Below the pieces are notes generated by a model. It did no database searches. It worked only from the letters and a program-made list of their open reading frames with translations, and was not told where the DNA came from. 64,000 nt of DNA. Source: Rhodoferax sp. Lineage in GTDB: Bacteria > Pseudomonadota > Gammaproteobacteria > Burkholderiales > Burkholderiaceae_C. The stretch covers positions 1-64,000 of the forward strand of contig NZ_JAUYQD010000025.1 of NCBI RefSeq assembly GCF_030697375.1. The letters are read 5' to 3'. The position numbers and the translations under genes were made by a program. Each line of letters starts with the position of its first letter. Positions within the stretch are counted from its first letter, which is position 1. Positions 42,608 to 50,366 of this stretch are shown here, piece by piece.

Positions 42608-43381
42608 ATGCGAAATATTCTGTTTGTCGGTTTTGCCTGTGCGATGCTGGCGGGTCAGGCAACTGCCGCTGAAAAAGTCGTGCTGGAAGCGGACGATGAC
42701 TATGCGCCTTATTCCTACGTGGAAAAAGGACAGCACAAAGGCATCTACGTCGATTTCTTGAAAAAAGTCGCTGAAAAGCTGGCACCTGCTTACGAGGTGA
42801 GCCTGCAGCCCGTGCCCTGGAAACGAGGCCTGCAAAACCTGGAAAAAGGCGATTCACTGGCCCTGTTCCCGCCCTATTTCAACAAGGAACGCAAGTTCAT
42901 CCAGCCCTATTCCACGCCGCTGTTTCGGGAAACCGTGGTGTTGTTCTGCACCGATGAGGTCATGAAAACGCCACGCAAAAATTTCCCGGATGATTTTGCC
43001 GGGCTCACCATCGGTATCAATTTGGGATTTGCTTTGGGTGAAAAAATGGTGTCTGCCGCCAAATCCGGCAAGATCAAGACCGAAGAGGTCAAGGGCAACG
43101 AAGCCAATATCAAAAAGCTGAACGCCGGGCGCATTGGCTGCTATGCCAATGACCGCATGTCCGTGATCCACAGCGCCAAGGGGCTGCGCGGCGACCCCGA
43201 GTTCAAAAACTTCAAACTGCATGAAGCCGTCGAGTTGTCGGGTGAGGACGCCTTCATTGGCTACAGCGTTACCAACAATGCCAGCTACAAGGCGGACTTC
43301 ATCGCCAAGATGAACACTGCCATTGAAGACGCCAAGAAAGCCGGTGTCTTGACCAAGTTGATCGCGGACTATTCCAAATAG
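42608..43381 (+). CDS. Periplasmic amino-acid-type solute-binding protein
   Basis: A 257-residue family-3 extracellular solute-binding protein. The signal peptide (1-22, ending ATAA) is followed by ADDDYAPYSYVEKGQHKGIYVDFLKKV (split as ADDDYAPYSYVEKGQ and KGIYVDFLKKV), VPWKRGLQNLEKG and a C-terminal TAIEDAKKAGVLTKLI. The ligand-binding Arg/Asp pattern of strict amino-acid binders is not clear; the WKRGL block is shared with orphan SBPs of unknown ligand. GGGAG precedes the ATG. No permease or ATPase is next to it, so it is an orphan receptor or part of a distant transporter. Confidence 0.88.
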   Translation: MRNILFVGFACAMLAGQATAAEKVVLEADDDYAPYSYVEKGQHKGIYVDFLKKVAEKLAPAYEVSLQPVPWKRGLQNLEKGDSLALFPPYFNKERKFIQPYSTPLFRETVVLFCTDEVMKTPRKNFPDDFAGLTIGINLGFALGEKMVSAAKSGKIKTEEVKGNEANIKKLNAGRIGCYANDRMSVIHSAKGLRGDPEFKNFKLHEAVELSGEDAFIGYSVTNNASYKADFIAKMNTAIEDAKKAGVLTKLIADYSK

Positions 43382-43419
43382 GCCAACGGGGTGCGCCGGG
43401 GGGCAGCTCACCGGTGGCG

Positions 43420-45144
43420 CTAGTGCACCGTTTCGCCACTCCGTACGGCAGATAGCACCCCGCCCGCGGTGCCAATGGGCGCTTCCCGCAACTGGCGGCG
43501 CAAGATCTTGCCCAGGCTGGACTTGGGCAGGGGGTCGCTGCGAAATTCGACGATCTTGGGTACCTTGTAGGCCGCCAGGTGTTTGCGGCAGTGCACGAGC
43601 AAGTCATGTTCGGTCAGGGTCGGATCGTTTCTGACCACCACAATCTTCACGACCTCACCCGACCGCGCGTCGGGCACACCGATGGCGGCTACTTCCGCCA
43701 CATCGGGGTGCAGAGCCACGGCGTCTTCCACCTGGTTGGGGAACACCTTGAAGCCTGAAGCCACGATCATGTCCTTTTTACGGCCCGTGATCTTGAAGTA
43801 GCCGCGCTCGTCCATGAACCCCATGTCGCCGGTGCGCAGCCACCCCTCGGACGTGAACACCTTGGCCGTCTCGTCGGGCCGGTTCCAGTAACCTGCCATG
43901 ACCTGGGGGCCCCGCACGGCGATCTCGCCCACTTCGCCCAAAGACAGTTCTTTGCCCCGCTCGTCCAGCACCGCCACCTGCGTGGAGGGGAAAGGCATGC
44001 CAATGGTGCCGGTCCACTCCACGATGTTGAGCGGGTTGCTCGTCACCCCGGGCGAGGTTTCGGTCAAGCCATAGGACTCGATGATGGGAAGGCCGGTGGC
44101 TTTTTTCCAGCGCTCGGCCACCACACGCTGCACCGCCATGCCACCGGCGTTGGCCACCTTCAGCGCACGCCAATCCACTTCGGAAAATTCAGGCGCATCC
44201 AGCAAATCGCGGTACAGGGTGCTGACGCCAATGAGCGCGGTCACCGGGTACTTTTTGAGGTCGTGGATGAAGGCGTGCATATCGCTCGGGTTGGTGACCA
44301 GGAGGGTGTGCGCCCCTATCATCATGAACACCAGACAGGCGTTCAGCGCGTAAATATGGGACAGCGGCAAGGGGCAAAGAAACACCTCCTTGCCGTCTTG
44401 CAGGCCGTGCGTCAGCCACGCCCCCACCTGCTGCAGATTGGCCACCATGTTGCCGTGGGTCAGCACCACCCCCTTGGCACCTCCCGTGGTGCCGCCGGTG
44501 TACTGCAAAAAGGCAATGTCGCGGTGGCTTAAGGGAACGTGGTGCAGGGTCTGCTCGGCGCCGGCGCGCAAGGCGGCGTTGAATTCCGACGTATGGGCGA
44601 TTTCCCAGGGCGGCACCTTTTTTTGGATGTACTTGACCATCAGGTTGGTGAGCAACTCCTTCACCACGGGAAACAGGTCGCCTACCTCGGTGGTGATGAC
44701 GTGCAGCTTGAGAGCCGGGTTCTTGTTCAACACCTCTTGCAAGGTATGGGCAAAGTTTTCCAGCACCACGATGGCCGAAGCACCGGAGTCCTGCAATTGG
44801 AATTCCAACTCGGGCGCGGTGTACTGCGGATTGACGTTGACCACCACCAGCCCGGCCCGCAGCACGCCAAACAGGGCCACAGGGTACTGCAGCAGGTTGG
44901 GCAGCATGAGCGCCACCCGGTCCCCCTTGTGCAGCCCCAGGCCGTTTTGCAGGTAGGCGGCGAAGTCGCGGCTGGCCTTGTCCACTTCACTGTAGGAGAG
45001 GGATGCGCCCATATTGCTGTACGCCGGCGAGTCGCCAAAAAGCTCACAACTGCTGCGCAACAAATCTCTGAGCGAAGCAAACTCCTCTAGGTTGATTGCG
45101 GCGGGAATCCCGGGAGGGTAGTTTTTGAGCCAAATTTGTTCCAT
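43420..45144 (-). CDS. fadD: Long-chain fatty-acid-CoA ligase
   Basis: A 574-residue AMP-forming ligase. It has the AMP-binding FLQYTGGTTGGAKGVVLTHGN (split as YTGGTTGGAKG and VVLTHGN), SYGLTETSPGV, the linker GWLRTGDMGFMDERGYFKITGRKKD (given as GWLRTGDMGFMDERG and FKITGRKKD) and the FadD signature FKVFPNQVEDAV. It activates long-chain fatty acids for beta-oxidation at the inner membrane. I take the ATG at 45144; the much longer open frame upstream overlaps srkA in another frame. It is separate from the beta-oxidation cluster. Confidence 0.95.
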   Translation of the reverse strand: MEQIWLKNYPPGIPAAINLEEFASLRDLLRSSCELFGDSPAYSNMGASLSYSEVDKASRDFAAYLQNGLGLHKGDRVALMLPNLLQYPVALFGVLRAGLVVVNVNPQYTAPELEFQLQDSGASAIVVLENFAHTLQEVLNKNPALKLHVITTEVGDLFPVVKELLTNLMVKYIQKKVPPWEIAHTSEFNAALRAGAEQTLHHVPLSHRDIAFLQYTGGTTGGAKGVVLTHGNMVANLQQVGAWLTHGLQDGKEVFLCPLPLSHIYALNACLVFMMIGAHTLLVTNPSDMHAFIHDLKKYPVTALIGVSTLYRDLLDAPEFSEVDWRALKVANAGGMAVQRVVAERWKKATGLPIIESYGLTETSPGVTSNPLNIVEWTGTIGMPFPSTQVAVLDERGKELSLGEVGEIAVRGPQVMAGYWNRPDETAKVFTSEGWLRTGDMGFMDERGYFKITGRKKDMIVASGFKVFPNQVEDAVALHPDVAEVAAIGVPDARSGEVVKIVVVRNDPTLTEHDLLVHCRKHLAAYKVPKIVEFRSDPLPKSSLGKILRRQLREAPIGTAGGVLSAVRSGETVH

Positions 45145-45278
45145 GGTGCGCTCCTCTTTGGTGTCGGCGCACACCCGCCACGGCGATGACCGAACGGCAT
45201 GCACTGCCGAATTCACTCTAAGAAAACAGCGACAAAATGGGCTTGCGTATTCGCAAAATAGCGTCTTTGCGTTGCGGA

Positions 45279-46334
45279 CTAAACAATCAGCGGTTCTTCC
45301 TGCATGGCTTCCATCTGCTCTTCCAACATCTGCACCTGGCCTTGCCAGTAGTCGCTGGAGCCAAACCACGGGAAGTTGATGGGAAAGGTGGGGTCGTGCC
45401 AGCGCCGGGCCAGCCAGGCGCTGTAATGGACCAGGCGCAGGGTGCGCAAGGGTTCGATCAGCGCCAGCTCCCGTCGGTCGAACTCCCGAAACTGCTCGTA
45501 GCCGTCCACCAGCGCCCCCAGTTGGCGGCTGCGCTGTTGGCGGTCGCCGCTGAGCAGCATCCACAGGTCTTGCACGGCCGGGCCGCTGCGGGCGTCGTCC
45601 AGGTCCACAAAGTGCGGGCCGGGTCCGGCACTGGCGGGCGAATCCAACGGTGTCCACAGAATATTGCCGGGGTGGCAGTCGCCGTGCAGGCGCAGGGTGC
45701 GAATGGGCGCAGATTCGGAGCCATTTTGGCCTCTAGCCCCCGTAAAATAAGCGTGAGCAGCTATTAAATCAATAGCATCTTGCGAGGCCTTGGCCCAGGC
45801 CGATTGCACGTCCAGCGGCACCTTGTCGTGGCCCAGCAGCCAGGTGCGCGAGTCGATGCCAAAGCTTTGCAGGTCCAGCGCGGGCCGGTGCACAAAGGGC
45901 TTGGCGGCACCTACCGCGTGGATACGCGCCAGAAAGCGGCCGACCCACTCCAGCACGTCGGGGTCGTCCAGCTCGGGCGGACGCCCGCCCCGGCTGGGGC
46001 TGACGCTGAAGGCAAAGCCGCCAAAGTGGTTCAGCGTGCTGCCGTTCAGGGTGAGCGGCCCCACCACGGGAATCTCCGCAGCCATCAGTTCGGCGGCAAA
46101 GGCGTGCTCCTCCAGAATCTGCGCCTCGCTCCAGCGCTCGGGGCGGTAAAACTTGGCCACCACCGCCGGGCCGTCTTCCAGGTGCAACTGGTAGACCCGG
46201 TTTTCATAGGAACTCAGGGCCAGCTGGCGGCCATCGCCATACAGCCCCACGCTGGCCAGCGCGTCCATGACCAGGTCGGGGGTGAGCGCCTCGAATGCGT
46301 GAACGGGCGCGTGGGGGGTGGAGGTGGAATGCAT
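45279..46334 (-). CDS. srkA: SrkA/YihE-like Ser/Thr protein kinase with an in-frame repeat insertion
   Basis: A 351-residue protein of the SrkA (YihE, RdoA) kinase family. It has SSYENRVYQL, AKFYRPERW, catalytic LRLHGDCHPGNILW and VDLDDARSGPAVQDLWMLL (the DDA metal site). The E. coli enzyme protects cells from stress-induced death. Just before LRLHGD lies AIDLIAAHAYFTGARGQN, which is an exact translation of dispersed repeat A (45725-45777) read in frame without a stop. The kinase motifs on either side are intact, so the protein may still fold with a roughly 18-residue loop. Confidence 0.92.
   Translation of the reverse strand: MHSTSTPHAPVHAFEALTPDLVMDALASVGLYGDGRQLALSSYENRVYQLHLEDGPAVVAKFYRPERWSEAQILEEHAFAAELMAAEIPVVGPLTLNGSTLNHFGGFAFSVSPSRGGRPPELDDPDVLEWVGRFLARIHAVGAAKPFVHRPALDLQSFGIDSRTWLLGHDKVPLDVQSAWAKASQDAIDLIAAHAYFTGARGQNGSESAPIRTLRLHGDCHPGNILWTPLDSPASAGPGPHFVDLDDARSGPAVQDLWMLLSGDRQQRSRQLGALVDGYEQFREFDRRELALIEPLRTLRLVHYSAWLARRWHDPTFPINFPWFGSSDYWQGQVQMLEEQMEAMQEEPLIV
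45725..45777 (+). repeat. Dispersed repeat family A, copy 7, inside srkA
   Basis: GGCCTCTAGCCCCCGTAAAA and GAGCAGCTATTAAATCAATA match intergenic copies almost base for base. Here the element is wholly inside the coding region, between the N-terminal lobe and the catalytic loop, and its length keeps the frame. Confidence 0.92.
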
Positions 46335-46409
46335 GGCGCCATTGTCGGCGATGGCGCCATGCAGGAAGACAGCATGGACATCCCCAGCGTGTGCACCGCC
46401 TTAGTGGCC

Positions 46410-47006
46410 TTAGCGGCCTTTGGAGATGCCGCCCGCAGTGGCTCCAAGGAGCTGGTGATGCCGTGCGGATTCGGTGATCAGCGCTTGAAGATACCTGGCA
46501 CAGGCGGCAGGTGCGTAGTGCGCAGAACAGGGGTTCATGAAACCGTGCAAGGTACCCGGCTCAACAGAGGCACGCACAGGGTCCCGTGCAATAGCCTGGG
46601 CCAGCTCTGCGGGCAAGAAGGAGGGCTCTTGTTCCGCAAATACGGCGGTAACCGCGATCTTCGGGATCAACCCAGAATAGTCACGAATCCGCGACCCGTA
46701 GAAGAGTGTTGCCAGGCTGTGCGGATGGCAGTCGTGCTGTGCCGCGTACACCCATGCCGCGGTCGCCCCCACGCTGAAACCGATGAGAAATACGGGTCCC
46801 TGGCCAGCCGTTGCGGCAATTTTCTCGGCATAGGAGGCGATGCCATTTTGGGCAATAAAGACCGAAACGGCCTCTTGTTCGTTGGCGTAGGGGCATGCAT
46901 CCGTGTCCCATGGCGACACAAAGACTGCATCCCGGCCCAAAGGGGCCAGCAGGGAACGCAGCTCCGCCGTGATGCCGTGAATATCGGTTGCAATGAGGAT
47001 TGGCAT
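46410..47006 (-). CDS. Dienelactone-hydrolase-like alpha/beta hydrolase
   Basis: A 198-residue small alpha/beta hydrolase. The nucleophile elbow is IGFSVGAT, with Ser in place of the Cys of true dienelactone hydrolases. The catalytic His is in LHGFMNP near the C-terminus. The opening PILIATDIHGI is a beta strand. I take the ATG at 47006; the 32 codons upstream cover the next gene's promoter. It is divergent from the Crp/Fnr gene. The substrate is unknown. Confidence 0.8.
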   Translation of the reverse strand: MPILIATDIHGITAELRSLLAPLGRDAVFVSPWDTDACPYANEQEAVSVFIAQNGIASYAEKIAATAGQGPVFLIGFSVGATAAWVYAAQHDCHPHSLATLFYGSRIRDYSGLIPKIAVTAVFAEQEPSFLPAELAQAIARDPVRASVEPGTLHGFMNPCSAHYAPAACARYLQALITESARHHQLLGATAGGISKGR

Positions 47007-47155
47007 GGTTTTACGCTTGTGGTGAGGGGTCCGATGTACAGGGCAAGGCCCGGCGTCCATTGTCAACGCTGGCGAAGTCCCGTGCTGTGCAGGGCAAACC
47101 AAGCTGCGATACTTGGCCGCATGCAGTCGAATCCCCTCCCCCTCACGGTGTGCCT

Positions 47156-47758
47156 ATGGCACTGAACTGCGCACTGTGCCAGCCCTCCGAGCTGGAGCGG
47201 CTGATTCACACCGAGCCAGCGGTCGCGGCGCAATGGCGCGCGCTGCCCCGCAAGTCCTTCGCCCCCGGCGCCGTGCTGCAAGAGGCCGCACAAAGCTGCA
47301 CGCGCAGTTGGCTGATCGAGCAAGGCCTGGTACGTTGTTACTACCTGAGTGAACAAGGCACGCAGCGCAACCGCTCTTTCCATGCCGAAGGTGCCTGGGT
47401 GGGTGGCAGCATGCCGCCCGTGACCCATCCCAGCCCCTACACCATCGAAGCCCTGGAGCCGACGCAGACGGTGGAGCTGGGCCACGCCACGCTGCTGGCC
47501 TGGCACCAGCAGTTTCCACAAATCCAGCCTTTGCTGGACGAAGCCATGGGCTGTTTGTTCACCCACCAGTCCCGCCGGGAAGCGGACCTGCTGACGCTCT
47601 CACCCCAGGCCCGGTATACGGCCTTTCTGGCAGACCAGAGCGCCCTGGTGGAGCGCATCCCGATTCACCATGTGGCCAGCTACCTGGGCATCTCCAATGT
47701 CTCGCTCTCGCGCATCCGGGCACGGCTGGGCATGGTCCATCAGGGCCGCGCCCCCTAG
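47156..47758 (+). CDS. Crp/Fnr-family regulator next to the soxC-like operon
   Basis: A 200-residue Crp/Fnr protein. The N-terminal domain has the cNMP-barrel pattern (LIEQGLVRCYYLSEQGTQRN), and the C-terminal recognition helix is VASYLGISNVSLSRIRARLG. Two Cys near the N-terminus (residues 5 and 8) are spaced CxxC, but the Fe-S set of FNR is not complete. It converges with the cytochrome c gene, overlapping it by 4 bp. An FNR-spaced palindrome upstream of soxC (49711-49730) is a candidate target. Confidence 0.85.
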   Translation: MALNCALCQPSELERLIHTEPAVAAQWRALPRKSFAPGAVLQEAAQSCTRSWLIEQGLVRCYYLSEQGTQRNRSFHAEGAWVGGSMPPVTHPSPYTIEALEPTQTVELGHATLLAWHQQFPQIQPLLDEAMGCLFTHQSRREADLLTLSPQARYTAFLADQSALVERIPIHHVASYLGISNVSLSRIRARLGMVHQGRAP

Positions 47759-48378
47759 GGCTGGGTGGGCCAGGCCGAGACGGTTTTGGCCAGGCCCGGC
47801 ATGCTCACACGCGGCAGCGCCTCGCGGTTCATCACGGCAGTAGACGGCACCAGGCCGTTGAGGTGCAGCAGGTGCGCCGTGAGGGCGTACACCGCGTCGT
47901 CGGTCAAGCTCTTGGGCGCATGGTGCGGCATGGCGCGGCGCACATAGTCAAACAGCGTGGTGGCATAGGGCCAGCGCGCGCCCACCGACACCACCAGCAG
48001 CGGGTTGCTGCGGATACGCAGCACGCGCAAAGGGTCGCTCCAGCCAAAGAAACCGTCCGAGCCCGCCAGCCGCGCCGCCGGGCCTTCTATGCCGGTGTCG
48101 CCGTGGCAGGCAGCGCACTGCGCCTGGTACAGGCGGGCGCCCTGGGCCACACTGCCCTGCCCGGGCGGCAAGTTGCGCCCATCGGGAAAAATGGTGATGG
48201 AGAAACGGTCGATGTGCGCCTGCGGCAGAGGCTGGCCCAGGCCGATGATCGGCGGTGTGATCAGCGGCAGGGCTGGCTGCCTATCGGGCGCAGCCAAGGG
48301 CTGTGCTTGCACGGCTGCCGCAAGCAGCACGCCCCCCAGCAGCAGTTGACCCGGGCGCTGAACCCCGCGTTTACGCAT
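47755..48378 (-). CDS. Monohaem cytochrome c partner of the SoxC-like dehydrogenase
   Basis: A 207-residue periplasmic cytochrome. A signal peptide (1-26, ending VQAQ) is followed by a haem motif QCAACHGD (Cys88, Cys91, His92), and AMPHHAP probably gives the axial Met. It is shorter than dihaem SoxD and resembles the small cytochrome subunits of SorAB/SoxC-like sulfite dehydrogenases. The start overlaps the end of soxC by 8 bp. It should accept electrons from the molybdenum subunit and pass them to the respiratory chain. Confidence 0.88.
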   Translation of the reverse strand: MRKRGVQRPGQLLLGGVLLAAAVQAQPLAAPDRQPALPLITPPIIGLGQPLPQAHIDRFSITIFPDGRNLPPGQGSVAQGARLYQAQCAACHGDTGIEGPAARLAGSDGFFGWSDPLRVLRIRSNPLLVVSVGARWPYATTLFDYVRRAMPHHAPKSLTDDAVYALTAHLLHLNGLVPSTAVMNREALPRVSMPGLAKTVSAWPTQP

Positions 48379-49645
48379 AGACGTTCTCCACGCGGCCATC
48401 CGTCCCCACGCGCCAGGCCTGCACTGCGTTGTAGTGGTGGAAAGACTGCATCGCGTACTTGCGTTTCCATTCGCTGCGCGAAGGCTGGCTGCGGCCGTGC
48501 TCATCCGTGGCGCGGCTCATCAAGGTGGCCTTTTTCCCGTCCCACTGCCAGGGCAGGGTGAAGCGGGTGAAGGCGCGGTCCAGCACCGGCGCGTGCAACT
48601 GCGCCAGCGCCCAGGACTTGCCACCATCCACCGAGACCTCCACCTTGGCAATGCGCCCGTGGCCGGACCAGGCCAGCCCCCCGATTTCGTAGAAACCCCG
48701 GGCCTCGGGCAGGGTTTGCAAGCCCGAGGGATGGGTGATGACCGACTTGACGTCCATGTGGAAGGCAAAACGCTCGATCTGCCCATTGTCCAAAACCTGT
48801 GTGTACAGCCCGGACTCGTCCTTGGTATAGGCCGGCTGATCGGTCACCTCCAGCCGGTGCAGCCACTTCACGTTGACATTGCCCTCCCAGCCCGGCATGA
48901 ACAGGCGCATGGGGTAACCCTGGGAGGGGCGCAGGCGCTCGCCATTTTGGTAGAGCGCCACAAAGCCGTCTTTGAGCAAGGCCGACAAGGGCAGGCTGCG
49001 GCTGTGCGAGCCGCCGTCCGCGCCTTCGGCCACCACCCAGGTGGCGCCCTCCTTCAAACCGGCTTCGTTGAACAGGTAGGACAGAGGCACACCGGTCCAC
49101 TCCGCGCAGGACACCTCGCCCGCCAAATCGCCCAGGGTCTGGTTCATCGCCGTGGGCGACAGGGCGTTGGCCGCCGAGTTGCCTGCGCACTCCAGAAAGT
49201 GGATGCGGCTGACCATGGGGTAACGCAGCAAGCGCTCCACATCAAAGCGCAGGGGGCGCTTCACCAGGCCATGGACCATCAATTCGTGGCGGTCCGGCGC
49301 CATCTCGGGCAGGGCATTGTGGTGCACCGAAAAATGCAGGCCACTGGGCGTGATGATGCCGCGCTGGTGCTGCAAAGGGGTACGCCAGATGGCAAAGCCC
49401 GCCGTCTGCGCGGTGCTGGGGTGGGCCACCCTTTGCACGGACTGCTCGTGGGCCGAGGGCTGGCCGTACGCCAGGTCCGCGCCCCCCAGGGTCTTCATCG
49501 AATCGGGCATGCGGGAGGCCAGTGGTAGCGGCGGCGCTGCGGCGGTGGCCACCTCGCCCAGGGCTGCCATACCCATGGCCAGGCCGCTGCCAAGAAATCT
49601 GCGCCTATGGGTCGGAAGGCCTTGGCGGCCCGTGGGAAAAGTCAT
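48371..49645 (-). CDS. soxC: SoxC/SorA-like molybdopterin sulfite dehydrogenase
   Basis: A 424-residue enzyme. A twin-arginine signal (HRRRFLGSG, residues 13-21) directs export of the folded protein. The molybdenum-binding Cys is Cys153 in HFLECAGNS. Other family blocks are TPSGLHFSVHH, SCAEWTGVPLSYL and MPGWEGNVNVKWL, and the C-terminal Mo-co dimerisation domain is complete. It oxidises sulfite or a protein-bound sulfane sulfur; no soxAXYZ-B genes lie nearby, so free sulfite oxidation is more likely here. The gene symbol is by similarity only. The start is at 49645, because the frame upstream lacks Tat context. Confidence 0.9.
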   Translation of the reverse strand: MTFPTGRQGLPTHRRRFLGSGLAMGMAALGEVATAAAPPLPLASRMPDSMKTLGGADLAYGQPSAHEQSVQRVAHPSTAQTAGFAIWRTPLQHQRGIITPSGLHFSVHHNALPEMAPDRHELMVHGLVKRPLRFDVERLLRYPMVSRIHFLECAGNSAANALSPTAMNQTLGDLAGEVSCAEWTGVPLSYLFNEAGLKEGATWVVAEGADGGSHSRSLPLSALLKDGFVALYQNGERLRPSQGYPMRLFMPGWEGNVNVKWLHRLEVTDQPAYTKDESGLYTQVLDNGQIERFAFHMDVKSVITHPSGLQTLPEARGFYEIGGLAWSGHGRIAKVEVSVDGGKSWALAQLHAPVLDRAFTRFTLPWQWDGKKATLMSRATDEHGRSQPSRSEWKRKYAMQSFHHYNAVQAWRVGTDGRVENVYA

Positions 49646-49710
49646 GCACTCGCTCCGGTAAAACGGCCGGTTCAGCCGCGGTGCCAGTGTGGAGGGTTCC
49701 GCGCGCGAAT

Positions 49711-49730
49711 GCATTAACCCTTGTTAATGC
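49711..49730. promoter_or_regulatory. FNR-spaced perfect palindrome upstream of soxC
   Basis: GCATTAAC-CCTT-GTTAATGC is a perfect 8-bp inverted repeat. Its inner TTAAC-N4-GTTAA has exactly the spacing of FNR/DNR/NnrR-type boxes. It lies 66 bp upstream of the soxC ATG, and a Crp/Fnr gene sits at the other end of the operon. Confidence 0.75.
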
Positions 49731-49784
49731 GGCAAGTACAGGAAGAAGGGGGGGGGACTTGGCGGCTGGTCAAGGGGCGCTTTG

Positions 49785-50288
49785 TCAGGGCCGCCGGAAT
49801 GCAACTTGCTGGGAAGACCAGTATTTGGAGCGTAAATCGTCCAGCCGGACCTCCCCACCGGTGGACGGGGCGTGGACAAATCGACCGTCTCCCACATAAA
49901 TCCCTGCGTGCACGGCCGTGCCACTTTGAATGAACAGAACCAGATCCGCCGTGCGGACGGAATCTCTCGGCACGGACTGCCCCCAAGTTTGCAGCTTGGC
50001 AACGGTGCGCGGGGAGGCAACGCCGCCCCGCGCTCGAAAGACATGGCCGATCAGACCACTGCAATCAAAGCCCGATTCCGGCGTATTGCCGCCATAGCGG
50101 TAGGGCGTACCCACCAAACCAATGGCATAGACCGTCACTTCGTTGGACTGCGCTTGCGAGAGCCGTGAGGGCACATCCCCTGCATTGGCAGATGGAGCAT
50201 ATTGAGGCGGCACCGTGCCGCACCCCGCAAGAGCGAACAGCAGCACCATGAGCACAGAAGCCAGCCCCCCGCGCTTATCTACATTCAT
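49785..50288 (-). CDS. NlpC/P60 (C40) lipoprotein endopeptidase
   Basis: A 167-residue lipoprotein. The lipobox is LAGC (Cys23). The NlpC/P60 domain has catalytic Cys76 in GFDCSGLI, His127 in VHAGIYVGDG and His139 in FVHAP. It cuts peptide cross-links in cell-wall murein. The start at 50288 is chosen because the residues upstream do not fit a signal peptide. It is separate from soxC (139 bp) and follows the hybrid kinase gene by about 80 bp, so it may share that transcript. Confidence 0.92.
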   Translation of the reverse strand: MNVDKRGGLASVLMVLLFALAGCGTVPPQYAPSANAGDVPSRLSQAQSNEVTVYAIGLVGTPYRYGGNTPESGFDCSGLIGHVFRARGGVASPRTVAKLQTWGQSVPRDSVRTADLVLFIQSGTAVHAGIYVGDGRFVHAPSTGGEVRLDDLRSKYWSSQQVAFRRP

Positions 50289-50366
50289 AAAAAACCTTCT
50301 TGGGCAGGGTCGCGCCCCGCCTTGCGTTTGAAGCGCCCACTGTACCAAGGTTTATGAATACAGCGG

